From NCBI RefSeq assembly GCF_030034735.1, contig NZ_CP125370.1:3286001-3350000 (forward strand): DNA of 64,000 nt, read 5' to 3'. Source of the stretch: Paenibacillus sp. RC334 (GTDB taxonomy: Bacteria; Bacillota; Bacilli; Paenibacillales; Paenibacillaceae). Of the stretch, positions 1 through 9,181 are shown piece by piece. Made by a program: the position numbers and the translations under genes. Under the pieces are notes generated by a model, which was given only the letters and a program-made list of their open reading frames with translations, had not been told where the DNA came from and searched no databases. Each line of letters begins with the position of its first letter. Position 1 is the first letter of the stretch.

Positions 1-625
1 CTGCAATGTCACTAACAATAACCCGTTCCTCTCCCAGAATGGCGTTAACAAGCGAGGATTTACCTACGTTCGGGCGACCGATCAAGGCAACACGGATCAC
101 ATCTTCATCATAAATGTCCTCTTCCAGCTCAGGCAAATTGGACGTAATCGCATCCAACAGGTCACCAAGACCTATACCGTGGCTACCAGAAATGGCAATC
201 GGGTCGCCGAATCCATAAGAATAAAATTCATAAATCAGATCCGCACGTGCCAGATTGTCCACCTTGTTTACAGCCACAACAACAGGCTTGCCCGAACGAT
301 ACAGCATTTGGGCTACCTCTTCATCAGATTGCGTAATCCCTGCCTTCGCATCACTCATGAATACAATAACATCTGCTTCTTCTATAGCTAGTTCGGCTTG
401 CATCCGGATGGATTTCAAGATTTCATCTTCCCCATCAATCTCAATGCCGCCAGTATCAATAATACTGAAGGATTTACCGTTCCACTCCGATATACCATAA
501 ATACGGTCACGGGTGATTCCAGGCTTATCTTCCACTATGGATAAACGATCTCCGATAATCCGATTAAAAATGGTGGATTTACCCACATTCGGACGACCGA
601 CAATAGCCACAACGGGTCTTGCCAT
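1..625 (-). CDS. der: Ribosome-biogenesis GTPase Der (EngA), 3' end outside window
   Basis: Der is an essential GTPase with two tandem GTPase domains that helps mature the 50S ribosomal subunit. Reading leftward from the ATG at 625, the protein starts [18 protein letters not shown]. The first G domain has the P-loop GRPNVGKS, the G3 motif DTGG and the G4 motif NKVD. A second P-loop, GRPNVGKSS, begins near residue 180, which shows the tandem layout. The reading frame is open to base 1, so the rest of the second G domain and the KH domain lie outside the window. A Shine-Dalgarno sequence (AGGAGG) precedes the ATG. The gene is transcribed away from the S1-domain gene in the same direction. Confidence 0.95.
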   Translation of the reverse strand, partial: MARPVVAIVGRPNVGKSTIFNRIIGDRLSIVEDKPGITRDRIYGISEWNGKSFSIIDTGGIEIDGEDEILKSIRMQAELAIEEADVIVFMSDAKAGITQSDEEVAQMLYRSGKPVVVAVNKVDNLARADLIYEFYSYGFGDPIAISGSHGIGLGDLLDAITSNLPELEEDIYDEDVIRVALIGRPNVGKSSLVNAILGEERVIVSDIA

Positions 626-769
626 AAATTCACTCCTCCTGTCAATTCTTCCGCTCTCATCATAGCAAAAAACATGCCTGTTAGCGATATTGTCACGTAA
701 CAACAATCGGCGAACCCTCTGGGTCCGCCGATGGTGTACGTTATGCTTATAAAGTGTATTGATTCAAAC

Positions 770-1996
770 TCATTTAAATTTGTTCAGTTTATCGCCAAAA
801 CGTTCGCCAAGCGTAATGCTCAGACCAGAATTGTTCAAAGAAACGTTCGGATTGTTCAGTTCCTCACGAGGCGCGCGGGATGCACGTGGCGCTCTTTCTG
901 CTCTTGGAGCAGCTTCTGGAGCTTCCTCAGTTTCTTTAATGCTCAGGCTAACACGTTTTTCAGTAGGATTCATTTCAAGAATTTTAACCTTAACTTCTTG
1001 TCCTTCTTCCAGAACTTCTTGTGGAGTTCCAATGTGTTTGTGGGAAATTTGGGAGATATGAACCAAACCTTCCACGCCAGAAGCGATTTCAACGAATGCA
1101 CCGAAGTTAACCAGACGTTTAACAACGCCTGTTACAACGTCACCGTTGTTAAATTGTCCAGCAGCAGATTCCCAAGGACCAGGCTGTGCAGCTTTCATGC
1201 TCAGGCTGATTTTTCCTTTTTCAGGGTCCACTTTCAGGACTCTCACTTTTACTTGTTCTCCTTCAGAAACCGCATCGGAAGGTTTGTCAACATGAGTCCA
1301 GGCAATTTCAGATACGTGAACCAAACCATCCACGCCGCCTACGTCAACGAAAGCACCGAATTGAGTGAGACGTTGAACCGTACCCACGATTTCTTGTCCT
1401 TCTTTCAGCTCAGCCATTACTTTAAGCTTGTTGGCTTCAAATTCTGCTTCCAGAACGTCTTTTTGAGAAAGGATTACCTTGTTGTTCTCACGATCCAGCT
1501 CTTTCACGACAACACGCAATGTGCGGCCTTTATAATCGCTGAAATCTTCAACGAAATGGCGTTCTACCATGGATGCAGGGATAAATCCGCGCAGACCCAC
1601 GTCTACAACGATGCCGCCTTTAACGACATCATTAACAACCACTTCAAATACTTCTTTGCTTTCAAACAGCTGCTCCAGCTTTTCCCAAGCATTTTCACTG
1701 TCGATTGCACGTTTGGACAGGACAAGTTTTTCTTTGCCGTCGTCGATGCTGATAATTCTAGCTTCAACCTCTTGGCCTACTTGTACTGCTTCTTCTGCGT
1801 TGTCCAAACCAGAAGACAACTCGCGAATTGGAATAATTCCATCGTATTTATATCCAATGCTTACTACCGCTTGGTTATCTTCCAATTTCACGATTGTACC
1901 TTTAACGGTGTCACCTTTTTTCAGGGAGACGATTTGATCGAGCTCGTCTTGATTTGCCGCTTCAGCAGCTTCTTGATTTTTAATTTCTTCCGACAT
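770..1996 (-). CDS. rpsA: 30S ribosomal protein S1 homologue (four S1 domains, YpfD type)
   Basis: RNA-binding protein of 408 residues with four S1 (OB-fold) repeats at about residues 25-95, 110-175, 195-265 and 280-350. Repeats three and four carry the most typical S1 signature (FGAFVDVGGVDGLVHVSE and FGAFVEIASGVEGLVHIS). Enterobacterial S1 has six repeats; four is usual for Firmicutes YpfD, whose role in translation is less clear than that of enterobacterial S1. The tail is low-complexity and rich in Ala, Arg and Pro. The ATG at 1996 has a GGAGGG-type ribosome binding site just upstream. It lies between der and plsC-cmk, as in B. subtilis. Confidence 0.93.
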   Translation of the reverse strand: MSEEIKNQEAAEAANQDELDQIVSLKKGDTVKGTIVKLEDNQAVVSIGYKYDGIIPIRELSSGLDNAEEAVQVGQEVEARIISIDDGKEKLVLSKRAIDSENAWEKLEQLFESKEVFEVVVNDVVKGGIVVDVGLRGFIPASMVERHFVEDFSDYKGRTLRVVVKELDRENNKVILSQKDVLEAEFEANKLKVMAELKEGQEIVGTVQRLTQFGAFVDVGGVDGLVHVSEIAWTHVDKPSDAVSEGEQVKVRVLKVDPEKGKISLSMKAAQPGPWESAAGQFNNGDVVTGVVKRLVNFGAFVEIASGVEGLVHISQISHKHIGTPQEVLEEGQEVKVKILEMNPTEKRVSLSIKETEEAPEAAPRAERAPRASRAPREELNNPNVSLNNSGLSITLGERFGDKLNKFK

Positions 1997-2115
1997 GTCA
2001 ATACCCTCCTCAATTCAAAAAAACCATTTATTTAAACCTGCGCGTAGCAGAGTTCAAAACACTGATAAACTTCTGTTCTAGTTTTCCGAGATTAGACACA
2101 ATTCATGCAAGCCTT

Positions 2116-2710
2116 TTAGTTATTCGTAGGCTCGCCGGTTTCTCGCATTGTACGAATACGAGACATAATCTCTTCTGTTGCCAGCTCAAGTGGATCTCCT
2201 TCGATAACGGCGCCTTTTTTGGTAAGCATCCAAATTAACAGGTTTGCCGTATATCACTTTAGTTTTACGGAAAAGCTTGTAATCACCAACAATGGCGACC
2301 GGAACGGCAGCCGCTCCACTACGCAGCGCAAAGCTGGCAGCACCCTTTTTACCGATTCCCCCGGCTCCTCTGGAGCCTTCTGGAAAGATTCCCATAACCT
2401 TGCCGTCACGCAAAATGGTCAAGGCCAGCTTAATGGATTCCTTGCTCACACCACCGCGTTTGACCGGAAAAGCTCCCAGCTTGTCAATCAACGGACCAAG
2501 TACAGGAGTATTAAATAACTCGGCTTTCGCCATAAAGTGAACCTTTCGATCCAGCAAAATGCCAACTGTCGGCGGGTCCAGATTACTAATATGATTAGAA
2601 CACAACAGTACTCCGCCCTCAGCAGGAACATTTCCCCTGCCTACCGCCTCAAGTCTGAACAGAAAGCGGTATATGAGACGCAAAATACGGACGCATACAG
2701 CATATATCAT
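2116..2710 (-). CDS. plsC: 1-acyl-sn-glycerol-3-phosphate acyltransferase, C-terminus frameshifted
   Basis: PlsC transfers an acyl chain to lysophosphatidate, the second acylation step of phospholipid synthesis at the membrane. The catalytic NHISNLD box (H40, D45) and the glycerophosphate-binding FPEGSRG motif are visible. As read, the frame ends at 2186 with an unlikely Arg-rich tail (QKRRRYRRRST). If one A is removed from the A6 run (T6 on the plus strand, 2215-2220), the frame continues through GAVIEGDPLELATEEIM to a stop at 2116-2118, giving about 197 residues, the usual family length. I therefore give the repaired extent. It overlaps the end of cmk by 4 bases (ATGA), indicating translational coupling. 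Confidence 0.85.
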
Positions 2711-3414
2711 TGGCTGATCTCTCCATCCTTCGCCGTGGTGCAGTAAGATACAATGGTATCGACGACATCCTGAATGCCCATATGGGTCGTATCCAGCACG
2801 ATAGCGTCGTCACTGCAACGAAGCGGGGATACCTCCCTCTCCTCATCAAGCTTGTCACGCGCCGCAATGTCACGTTCAAGCTGCTCCAGAGTGATATCAT
2901 CAGCTCCGCTTAGTTCTTTAAACCGGCGAGAGGCACGTTCCTGAACACTTGCGGTCATAAACACCTTGACTTCCGCATCAGGAAGCACAGTGGTTCCAAT
3001 ATCGCGACCATCCATAACGACACCTTTACGCGCGGCCATTTCACGCTGGTTTTCAGTCAAACGCGAACGCAACCCCGCAATACTCGAATACTGTGACACC
3101 TTGCCTGTCACTTCCATCGAACGAATTACTGTCGTTACATCTTCCCCGTTACAATAAACCTTTTGGCCTGTAGGGTCCGGTACTAATTCAATCACCAGCT
3201 CAGGCACATATTGAAGCACTTTTTGTACATTTTCCGCCGGAATTTCCTTGCGCATCATGTACCATGTTGCTGCCCGGTACATCGCTCCGGTATCTACATA
3301 AACATAAGAAAGTGCTTTCGCTACCAAGCGGGCCACCGTACTTTTCCCTGCACCAGCAGGTCCATCAATGGCTACATTTATTTTATTACTTGAAGATACA
3401 TGTTGCCTTGCCAA
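2707..3414 (-). CDS. cmk: Cytidylate kinase
   Basis: Phosphorylates CMP and dCMP to the diphosphates. The P-loop GPAGAGKST is at about residues 18-26, followed by the substrate-binding stretch YVDTGAMYRA and the motif MDGRDIGT typical of Cmk. The length of 235 residues is normal. The start is TTG at 3414, supported by TAGGAGGA nine bases upstream; no better-placed ATG exists. It heads a coupled pair with plsC (4-base overlap), the same order as in B. subtilis. Confidence 0.95.
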   Translation of the reverse strand: MARQHVSSSNKINVAIDGPAGAGKSTVARLVAKALSYVYVDTGAMYRAATWYMMRKEIPAENVQKVLQYVPELVIELVPDPTGQKVYCNGEDVTTVIRSMEVTGKVSQYSSIAGLRSRLTENQREMAARKGVVMDGRDIGTTVLPDAEVKVFMTASVQERASRRFKELSGADDITLEQLERDIAARDKLDEEREVSPLRCSDDAIVLDTTHMGIQDVVDTIVSYCTTAKDGEISQ

Positions 3415-3547
3415 CGGGTAATTCCTCCTAACCTAACCTCAAGAAAAAAGCAGGCATTGCCTGCGACGTGAAAATTATACCACACATTCAGAGTTGATGC
3501 AAAATGAACGGCAGGTTTAACAAAAAAAGAATAAACCGGGATGAAAG

Positions 3548-4216
3548 CTATCTCCCCCGGAATTCCAACTGACGCTCAAAGCAATATTTGATAAGCTTTT
3601 GACGCTCCTGATCAGCAATTTCCTCATATTTCAGCATGATTAGCCTGCGACCATTTTCCATTTGCTGAATACGTACAATTTCGGATTGGAACGGGACATG
3701 CTCCTGAGTTCCATTTTTATAAGGGACCAGAATCCAGCAGGACAATGATTCACCTTCTTCCAGGTGATGTGATCCTTGAGTCTGAAAAGAAACGCCTCCA
3801 CCTCCTACATCATGTGTCTCAGCTACAAACCTTGATTCGTTTAATCCATACTTTACCGCTATTTCCAGGTTGGCCTGAACCCGTAGAAAATTTCGACGCT
3901 GAATTTTGCTGATGCTGTCTGGGACAGGCTTGTGAATGCGAACCATCCGGAGCACATCCTCTTTAAAGCCAGTAACGTGGGTATTGAAATAGTTTTTTAT
4001 CCCGCCCTCGCTCATAAAAAATATCGACAGTTCTTCTCCTAAAAACAGTTTTTTCAGTTGCCCGCTCGTTTGAGACATGGGTATCTCTATTAGAAAGTTC
4101 TGGGACTCCTCTTCCGCAATACGTGACTTAAATTCAAAATGTTCATCCGCATGATCGGTACCAGCCACTTGTATGTATAGCACATCATTAATTGTAGGAA
4201 ACAAACCGCTCACCAT
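3548..4216 (-). CDS. PilZ-domain c-di-GMP-binding protein (YcgR/YpfA-like)
   Basis: Protein of 222 residues with a YcgR-type N-terminal domain and a C-terminal PilZ domain. The two PilZ c-di-GMP-binding signatures are visible: QRRNFLR (RxxxR) near residue 108 and DVGGGGVSF (DxSxxG-like, with Gly in place of the usual Ser) near residue 137. YcgR-type proteins brake the flagellar motor when c-di-GMP is high. That role here is inferred from the family. The ATG at 4216 is supported by position only. It lies between cmk and ypeB on the same strand, separated from ypeB by a terminator. Confidence 0.85.
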   Translation of the reverse strand: MVSGLFPTINDVLYIQVAGTDHADEHFEFKSRIAEEESQNFLIEIPMSQTSGQLKKLFLGEELSIFFMSEGGIKNYFNTHVTGFKEDVLRMVRIHKPVPDSISKIQRRNFLRVQANLEIAVKYGLNESRFVAETHDVGGGGVSFQTQGSHHLEEGESLSCWILVPYKNGTQEHVPFQSEIVRIQQMENGRRLIMLKYEEIADQERQKLIKYCFERQLEFRGR

Positions 4217-4310
4217 CCTTGTCCATTTAAAAGCTTTAATAAGGTATATAATACCACGACTTTGTGCCTATTTTAAGCATTATATTTGTTATAACCATGT
4301 CAAAAGCACA

Positions 4311-4341
4311 AAAAAACCTCCTTAATGAAGGAGGTTTAGCA
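4311..4341 (-). terminator. Rho-independent terminator after ypeB
   Basis: On the minus strand the hairpin AAACCTCC-ttcattaa-GGAGGTTT is followed by a T run. It lies downstream of ypeB and upstream of the PilZ gene. Confidence 0.8.
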
Positions 4342-4381
4342 TGACTAATGGTTCATTTTTACGTATTTACCCTATTTACAC

Positions 4382-5764
4382 TTAAACATTACTTCCAGAA
4401 GCCGGTTCGTCCGAATCTTTAACTTGCTCAATCGTTTCTTCCATCCCCGTATCAGCGTTAATGTAGATTCGATAAATGGAACCGTTGATTTTCCCGCCAA
4501 ATTCGTAACACAGAACCTCTTTGGACAGTTCATTTTCAATCAGTGCTTTCCGGTGATAAGTTTCACGAAACTCAGGGTTCAGCTTCGCACGTGCTGCCTT
4601 CACATCCAGCTTAGCCTTCGGAATACGGCGGAGATGACTGTGCTCATACACGTAGTCACTCGATTGAAAACCGATCACTTGCCCGTTATCGAGACCGGAT
4701 CTAACTGTGATTTTTTCTGGATAGATGATCACATCCCCTTTTTGAGTGGCAAATGTGATGTTGGCTAAATTTCCACTTTCATCATAAGAAACAGGCTTCA
4801 TCCCTGGATATCCCTTACGTTGGAGATACTCACTCGCATAGCGAACCGCCTCATTGCGAGTTGATTTCTTCGGCCCAACCGTTCTCATATCATGGTAAGA
4901 AATAAGCTTGCCGCCTTTTTTGGTATAATCCATGGTGGCTACAGGCTTCTGTTTGTTATACAGAGTAGCTGTATAAGATGCCCATTCCGTTCCTTTACCA
5001 TTTTCATGGACACGGATTTGGCTTTCCGGTTTCCCTGTAAATTCAGCCGCGTTCCGCTTAATTTGCTCCGCGTTCACAGCAGGAAGACTCAGCTTCTTCA
5101 CAGAGCGTTTATCATAGATGCTAGCCACGGATGGTCCCCAATCCAGCTCCTTATAATTCTCCACTTTTTTGTCTACAGTTTGGAAGCCGTCAATAATGGT
5201 GTTGTCCTTAGGCCCGGTCTGGGAGCCTGGGGCTGTATCGACATCCATCCAACGCAAATTTTTGCTGAGGACTTTTTGCCGGACTTCGTGCATATTTTTC
5301 GAAATTTCTCTGGAATTAGTGTATAAGGTTTTCAGATTTGATAATTCTTTCTCATTCAATGGCTCGTGATCCAAATCACGGACAGACGTTTGATACGCAA
5401 ATGCAGATAGATGTGACAATAGATCCTTCGCATGATTAAAAGGCATCACATTGAGCGGCAACTGGTTGACCTCATTTTGGGCCTCGCTTGTAATTCTCCA
5501 CACATTCATCAGACATTTGCGATGCATGGCGTGTGACGTGTTGTGAACTGCAATAGCGTTCCCGAGTTGTGAATGCAACTGATCCATATGAAACGACAAA
5601 TCATGAAACGCACGCTGATATTGATTTTCCGCTTTAATCGACATGCTATTTGCCTGAAGAGACACCTCTTTTCTCATCTGGCTTTCCCGATAACCCCACA
5701 CAAATGCTCCTATCATAATCAGGGTAACAATCGGAAACATTACGGTACTAAGTCGTCTATACAT
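4382..5764 (-). CDS. ypeB: Germination protein YpeB
   Basis: YpeB stabilises and localises the cortex-lytic enzyme SleB in the dormant spore. The protein has 460 residues, with one N-terminal membrane segment at about residues 7-27, a long helical middle region, and repeated PepSY-type domains in the C-terminal half. Length and domain order match the family. SleB, usually the adjacent upstream gene, is not next to it here: a 50-residue zinc protein and prsW lie upstream. A strong terminator follows the gene. Confidence 0.92.
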   Translation of the reverse strand: MYRRLSTVMFPIVTLIMIGAFVWGYRESQMRKEVSLQANSMSIKAENQYQRAFHDLSFHMDQLHSQLGNAIAVHNTSHAMHRKCLMNVWRITSEAQNEVNQLPLNVMPFNHAKDLLSHLSAFAYQTSVRDLDHEPLNEKELSNLKTLYTNSREISKNMHEVRQKVLSKNLRWMDVDTAPGSQTGPKDNTIIDGFQTVDKKVENYKELDWGPSVASIYDKRSVKKLSLPAVNAEQIKRNAAEFTGKPESQIRVHENGKGTEWASYTATLYNKQKPVATMDYTKKGGKLISYHDMRTVGPKKSTRNEAVRYASEYLQRKGYPGMKPVSYDESGNLANITFATQKGDVIIYPEKITVRSGLDNGQVIGFQSSDYVYEHSHLRRIPKAKLDVKAARAKLNPEFRETYHRKALIENELSKEVLCYEFGGKINGSIYRIYINADTGMEETIEQVKDSDEPASGSNV

Positions 5765-5822
5765 ATTGGGAGTCTCCTTTCTTCAAGTACACTAACGATA
5801 GTGTGACAAGAAGAATGCTCTC

Positions 5823-5975
5823 TTATGCATGGTTTTCCATAACTTCGATAATAAACTCACAGTGATCGCAGATACAGCGCTTAAATCCGGTCTGAACACT
5901 CCCTTGCTCCATCTGTCCTCTCAGTACGAAACGTTCACCACAGCTTTTACAATGTATTCTCACTTTAATACGCAA
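5823..5975 (-). CDS. Small zinc-ribbon protein (50 aa), function unknown
   Basis: Short frame starting at TTG 5975, with AGAGGTG eight bases upstream; a GTG four codons later (5963) is an alternative. The product has a CxxC pair (C9, C12) and a CxCxxC cluster (C34, C36, C39), so it probably binds zinc. It ends MENHA at 5823. It sits between prsW and ypeB on the same strand with short gaps. I do not recognise a named family. Confidence 0.6.
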   Translation of the reverse strand: MRIKVRIHCKSCGERFVLRGQMEQGSVQTGFKRCICDHCEFIIEVMENHA

Positions 5976-6029
5976 AAAAAAGACACCTCTTTCTCTAACA
6001 GGTTTGTCAGATCAGTGTGCCCCAATTTG

Positions 6030-6725
6030 TTACAAATTAACCTTTCCTTCCCGTTTGAACAGTCGAAATGGAGAGCGGTTATTGGCCCTACTGATTTTCG
6101 CCATCCCTCCATACCAGAGGAATGCCATCAGAGGGATGATAAACCAGATCCAGTCATGCGAAATTGTCGTCAGAATCAGGTCATATATGCCATGCCAGAA
6201 CCACGGAAGTACCAGTGACAGAAGCAACATATATTTGCTTTTCCAGTCCTCTGAAAACTTGGCCTTCCCCATGTAATAGCCCATCATGACTCCAAACATC
6301 GCATGACCGGATACTGGAAGCAATGATCTCATCAGCATCATACTAACAGAAGCGTGGCCTGCCCATGCGTACAACAGATTTTCAACGGTTGCAAATCCAA
6401 GCGAGATTGCGGCGGCATACAAAATACCGTCATAAGGTTCATCGAACTCGGTATGATTATATATAAAGTGGTACAGCAAAAACCATTTGAAAAACTCTTC
6501 CACTCCGGCCGAAATGCCGAACACCTGGATTAACGTGTTATCCCCCAGCCAAAGCAGCAACCCACGTTGAAAAATCATGACAGGCAGTACCATCAAAAAG
6601 CCGAGCAAAAACACTTTGATAACCATGTGCAGCGGCTCGGATTCATATCTGTCCTTCAAGTAAAAATACATTAATAAGGCGAGACCCGGCGCAGTTGCTG
6701 CCGCTAAAACAGAAAACAGAAGCAC
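6030..6725 (-). CDS. prsW: Intramembrane protease PrsW
   Basis: PrsW is a polytopic membrane protease that, in B. subtilis, cuts the anti-sigma factor RsiW at site 1. The 231-residue protein has several hydrophobic segments. It carries the family motif EEFFKW (EExxK) near residue 76 and histidines in later membrane segments (GHAMFGVMMG and WFWHGIYD) likely to bind the catalytic metal. The start is GTG at 6725 with GGAGGG upstream. It lies in the ypdA-prsW-ypeB type neighbourhood. No rsiW is in this window, so its substrate here is unknown. Confidence 0.9.
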   Translation of the reverse strand: MLLFSVLAAATAPGLALLMYFYLKDRYESEPLHMVIKVFLLGFLMVLPVMIFQRGLLLWLGDNTLIQVFGISAGVEEFFKWFLLYHFIYNHTEFDEPYDGILYAAAISLGFATVENLLYAWAGHASVSMMLMRSLLPVSGHAMFGVMMGYYMGKAKFSEDWKSKYMLLLSLVLPWFWHGIYDLILTTISHDWIWFIIPLMAFLWYGGMAKISRANNRSPFRLFKREGKVNL

Positions 6726-6749
6726 CGATCATCCCTCCATAAAAATGAG

Positions 6750-6782
6750 TCGGCCCTGCATTCAGCGCAGAGCCGACAATGT
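6750..6782 (-). terminator. Hairpin downstream of the MecA-type gene
   Basis: Inverted repeat GTCGGC(c)CTGC / GCGCAGaGCCGAC with a five-base loop, followed on the minus strand by TCATTTTTATGG. It is placed to end the mecA transcript before prsW. Confidence 0.65.
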
Positions 6783-6812
6783 CACTTCGATATTACTTTT
6801 CTTTAAGCCTCA

Positions 6813-7427
6813 TTAAGAGCGGCTGTCAAAATGATTGCAGATGACATCAATCGCCTGTTCAGGAATGACCAGCTTGCCATACTCCTCCAGCATTGCCGGT
6901 GTTACGGATGAGCCTTCCCCAAATTCAGCAAGAACCGCGATCAAGGCCGCAAGCTTGGGCTCTTCCACTTCTTCCGGTTCCAAGTGCAGAATCCATTTTC
7001 CTCTATAATGATACAGCTTACCTGCATCCGTGGTGTTACTACGGAGCATGTGAGCCGCTTCTATGAGTACTTCGAAATCGCTAAACGCGTAGACGATGGA
7101 ATCGCTGTGCTCCAGCGTAACTTCCATTTCATATACTTCCTCCGGAAGCTCATCATCAGGACCCGAACCATATTGCTGGTGGTCGTATTTCCCACGAGTG
7201 ACGATAACTACCATGCCCTGAGCAGGAAGCGCAAATACTTCGACAGCTAAAGGTCCCGTGGCGTCGAAGCCCAGCTCACTATATGCCTGATCCATCATTT
7301 CGGTGAACAGCTCATGGACTCTTGGAATCTCTTGCCACATGTCGTCTTTTTGAATACCGCGTTCGCTCAAATCGTCAAAGGTAAGGAAAATCCGTATCTT
7401 GTCCTGACTCAGTCTTTCTATTTTCAT
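6813..7427 (-). CDS. mecA: MecA/YpbH-type adaptor protein for ClpC
   Basis: Adaptor that delivers substrates to the ClpCP protease. It has the typical N-terminal substrate-binding segment (MKIERLSQDKIRIFLTFDDL), an acidic linker, and the C-terminal ClpC-binding domain containing FSDFEVLIEAAHML. The length of 204 residues fits MecA and its paralogue YpbH. The position next to prsW and ypeB suggests the YpbH orthologue, but sequence alone does not separate the two. In B. subtilis MecA targets ComK. The ATG at 7427 follows GGAGGG. Confidence 0.85.
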   Translation of the reverse strand: MKIERLSQDKIRIFLTFDDLSERGIQKDDMWQEIPRVHELFTEMMDQAYSELGFDATGPLAVEVFALPAQGMVVIVTRGKYDHQQYGSGPDDELPEEVYEMEVTLEHSDSIVYAFSDFEVLIEAAHMLRSNTTDAGKLYHYRGKWILHLEPEEVEEPKLAALIAVLAEFGEGSSVTPAMLEEYGKLVIPEQAIDVICNHFDSRS

Positions 7428-7554
7428 ACTGGACCCTCCTCCTGGCAGCCGAGTGTTATTAACAGATTATGATGCATTTATGGTGCTTGTGAAGAAAATG
7501 GTTCTATGTAATCATGTTATCATTTTATAATCGTAAATGCACGAAATAAAAATG

Positions 7555-7606
7555 ATAAAAAAAAGAATCATTTGAACGGCTTTTACAAAAAAGCCGCAAA
7601 ATGATT
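7555..7606 (-). terminator. Strong Rho-independent terminator
   Basis: On the minus strand GAATCATTT..GCGGCTTTT pairs with AAAAGCCG..AAATGATTC, followed by TTTTTTT. It ends the 7625-8002 transcript. Confidence 0.88.
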
Positions 7607-7624
7607 CGGGATAGAGGTTCCGGG

Positions 7625-8002
7625 TTACAAACCCGGTACGGCTGTATGAGTTTCTTTCAGGATTTGCTCGACCTCACGCTTAACATCGGGACTGGTGCTG
7701 ATAAAATCTTTAATCAGCTTCATATTTTCTTCTTTATTTTGGGCTGTATGGGCGCTATGAGCTGTCTTATCTGTTGTGGAACGGTGATCGTGGTCCTTAT
7801 GGGTGTCTTGCTTGTTAAGCGTAATATCACCCATTCCGGGGAACGCCGCGTCCATCATTTTGGTACGGGCTTTTTGAACCAGATTACCGCCTTTTTTTCC
7901 ATCCATGTCCATAGATAAGCCTAACATGCTGCGGTTTCGGGAGATCATAGCGCTCGCCACTGCGCCCAAAACGATTCCCAGGAAAAATGAAGATGTTTTC
8001 AC
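7625..8002 (-). CDS. Hypothetical protein with N-terminal membrane anchor
   Basis: About 125 residues from a GTG at 8002, chosen because GGGAGG lies eight bases upstream; the ATG ten codons earlier has no such site. The N-terminus (MKTSSFFLGIVLGAVASAM) is a single membrane segment, followed by a Lys/His/Asp-rich hydrophilic region and a helical C-terminus. I do not recognise a family. It is transcribed divergently from the deacetylase gene and ends at a strong terminator, so it is probably a single-gene unit. Confidence 0.7.
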   Translation of the reverse strand: MKTSSFFLGIVLGAVASAMISRNRSMLGLSMDMDGKKGGNLVQKARTKMMDAAFPGMGDITLNKQDTHKDHDHRSTTDKTAHSAHTAQNKEENMKLIKDFISTSPDVKREVEQILKETHTAVPGL

Positions 8003-8095
8003 AATTAGAACCTCCCTTTGTGGTAGAATCAAGCATAGTGTTCGTCAGCAGAGACAAACTCATACGGTATAAATACAGGAAGGTGAGATGAATTA

Positions 8096-9022
8096 ATGGG
8101 TACAAAAACAGCAGCCATTTTGTTGACCGCATGTCTGCTGCTAAGTGCTTGCACTGCGGCCAAGCCGGAATCGGCAGCCACAAGCAATAACCAGACCCAG
8201 GCAACGTCTGAAACCAGTGACAACACAGACAAAGGGCAGGGCACAGCTTCTTCCCCAACCAACAGCAGTGAACAAGCAGGCAGTAATCATAGTAATAACT
8301 CAACAGCCCAAACAACGCTGCAAACTGGCAAGACCGTCGCCGACAGCAACGAGGCTACAAATTTAACGGCTACCGTTGACAAAACGTATCATTTGGACAA
8401 GGCTTACAACGTGGTTCCTAACCAACAAGGGGCGGAGAAAAAGGTTGTTTTACTGACCTTTGACGACGGACCCAAGGAAGCGGTCATGATCAACGAAATC
8501 ATTGATATTCTGGACAAGCACAAGGCCAAAGCCATTTTCTTCGTAAACGGTTACCGCGTGAAGGAGCACCCTGAGCTGCTCAAGCTCATACATGACCGTA
8601 GGCAGCCTATTGGCAACCATAGCTGGGATCACATCGTGCTAAAGAACAAATCCGAGGCCGAAGTGAAAAAGCAAATTGAATCGGTGCAAAAAATTGTTGA
8701 GGATACAACGGGGCAAACGCCAGTGTTCTTCCGTCCTCCTCATGGTGCAGGTGGGGATGTCGGCCGCAAGGTCGCCAAGGAAAACGGACTTTTATATATG
8801 ACATGGTCCGTTGGTTCGCTCGATTGGACAATGAAAAAGAGTCAGCCAAATAAAACCGATGCAATTCTCAAGAATGTAACGGAGCAATTGCATCCGGGCA
8901 GCAATATTTTAATGCATGAGCTGCCATGGACAGCAGAAGCGTTGGATAGCCTGTTGACCCATCTGGAGCAAAAGGGTTACCAATTTGTCGATCCACAAAG
9001 TATTGAGGTGCCTGCCAGCTAA
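8096..9022 (+). CDS. Lipoprotein polysaccharide deacetylase (NodB fold)
   Basis: Secreted, membrane-anchored deacetylase of 308 residues, probably acting on peptidoglycan or another surface glycan. The signal peptide ends in the lipobox LSAC (Cys19). A Ser/Thr/Gln-rich linker runs to about residue 100. The NodB catalytic core has LTFDDGPKEA (metal and base Asp), NHSWDH (metal His residues), FFRPPHGAGG, and LMHEL near the end. The ATG at 8096 follows GGAAGGTGAG. The exact substrate cannot be read from the sequence. Confidence 0.88.
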   Translation: MGTKTAAILLTACLLLSACTAAKPESAATSNNQTQATSETSDNTDKGQGTASSPTNSSEQAGSNHSNNSTAQTTLQTGKTVADSNEATNLTATVDKTYHLDKAYNVVPNQQGAEKKVVLLTFDDGPKEAVMINEIIDILDKHKAKAIFFVNGYRVKEHPELLKLIHDRRQPIGNHSWDHIVLKNKSEAEVKKQIESVQKIVEDTTGQTPVFFRPPHGAGGDVGRKVAKENGLLYMTWSVGSLDWTMKKSQPNKTDAILKNVTEQLHPGSNILMHELPWTAEALDSLLTHLEQKGYQFVDPQSIEVPAS

Positions 9023-9058
9023 CAGGCCCTTGTGCTTCTATTACCGATCCTAAACGAT

Positions 9059-9116
9059 TGCAAAAAGAGCCTCCATTTCCCGCAAGTCATATAAGCGGGT
9101 AAGGAGGCTCTTTTAG
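9059..9116. terminator. Bidirectional terminator between convergent genes
   Basis: AAAAAGAGCCTCC pairs with GGAGGCTCTTTT across a loop that contains a second hairpin (CCCGC/GCGGG). A and T runs flank both sides, so it can serve the deacetylase gene (+) and the 9182-9517 gene (-). Confidence 0.85.
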
Positions 9117-9181
9117 TATACCGTTTGCAGTGCCTGTGCCTGTAAATAACTCTACTCACAAGCGACCACACAGGTTTAAAA

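Noticed and set aside
731..2035. Long plus-strand open frame (434 codons) opposite the S1-domain gene
   Set aside because: Phe- and Cys-rich translation with no domain, wholly antisense to a clear S1-repeat protein; a shadow of its codon use.
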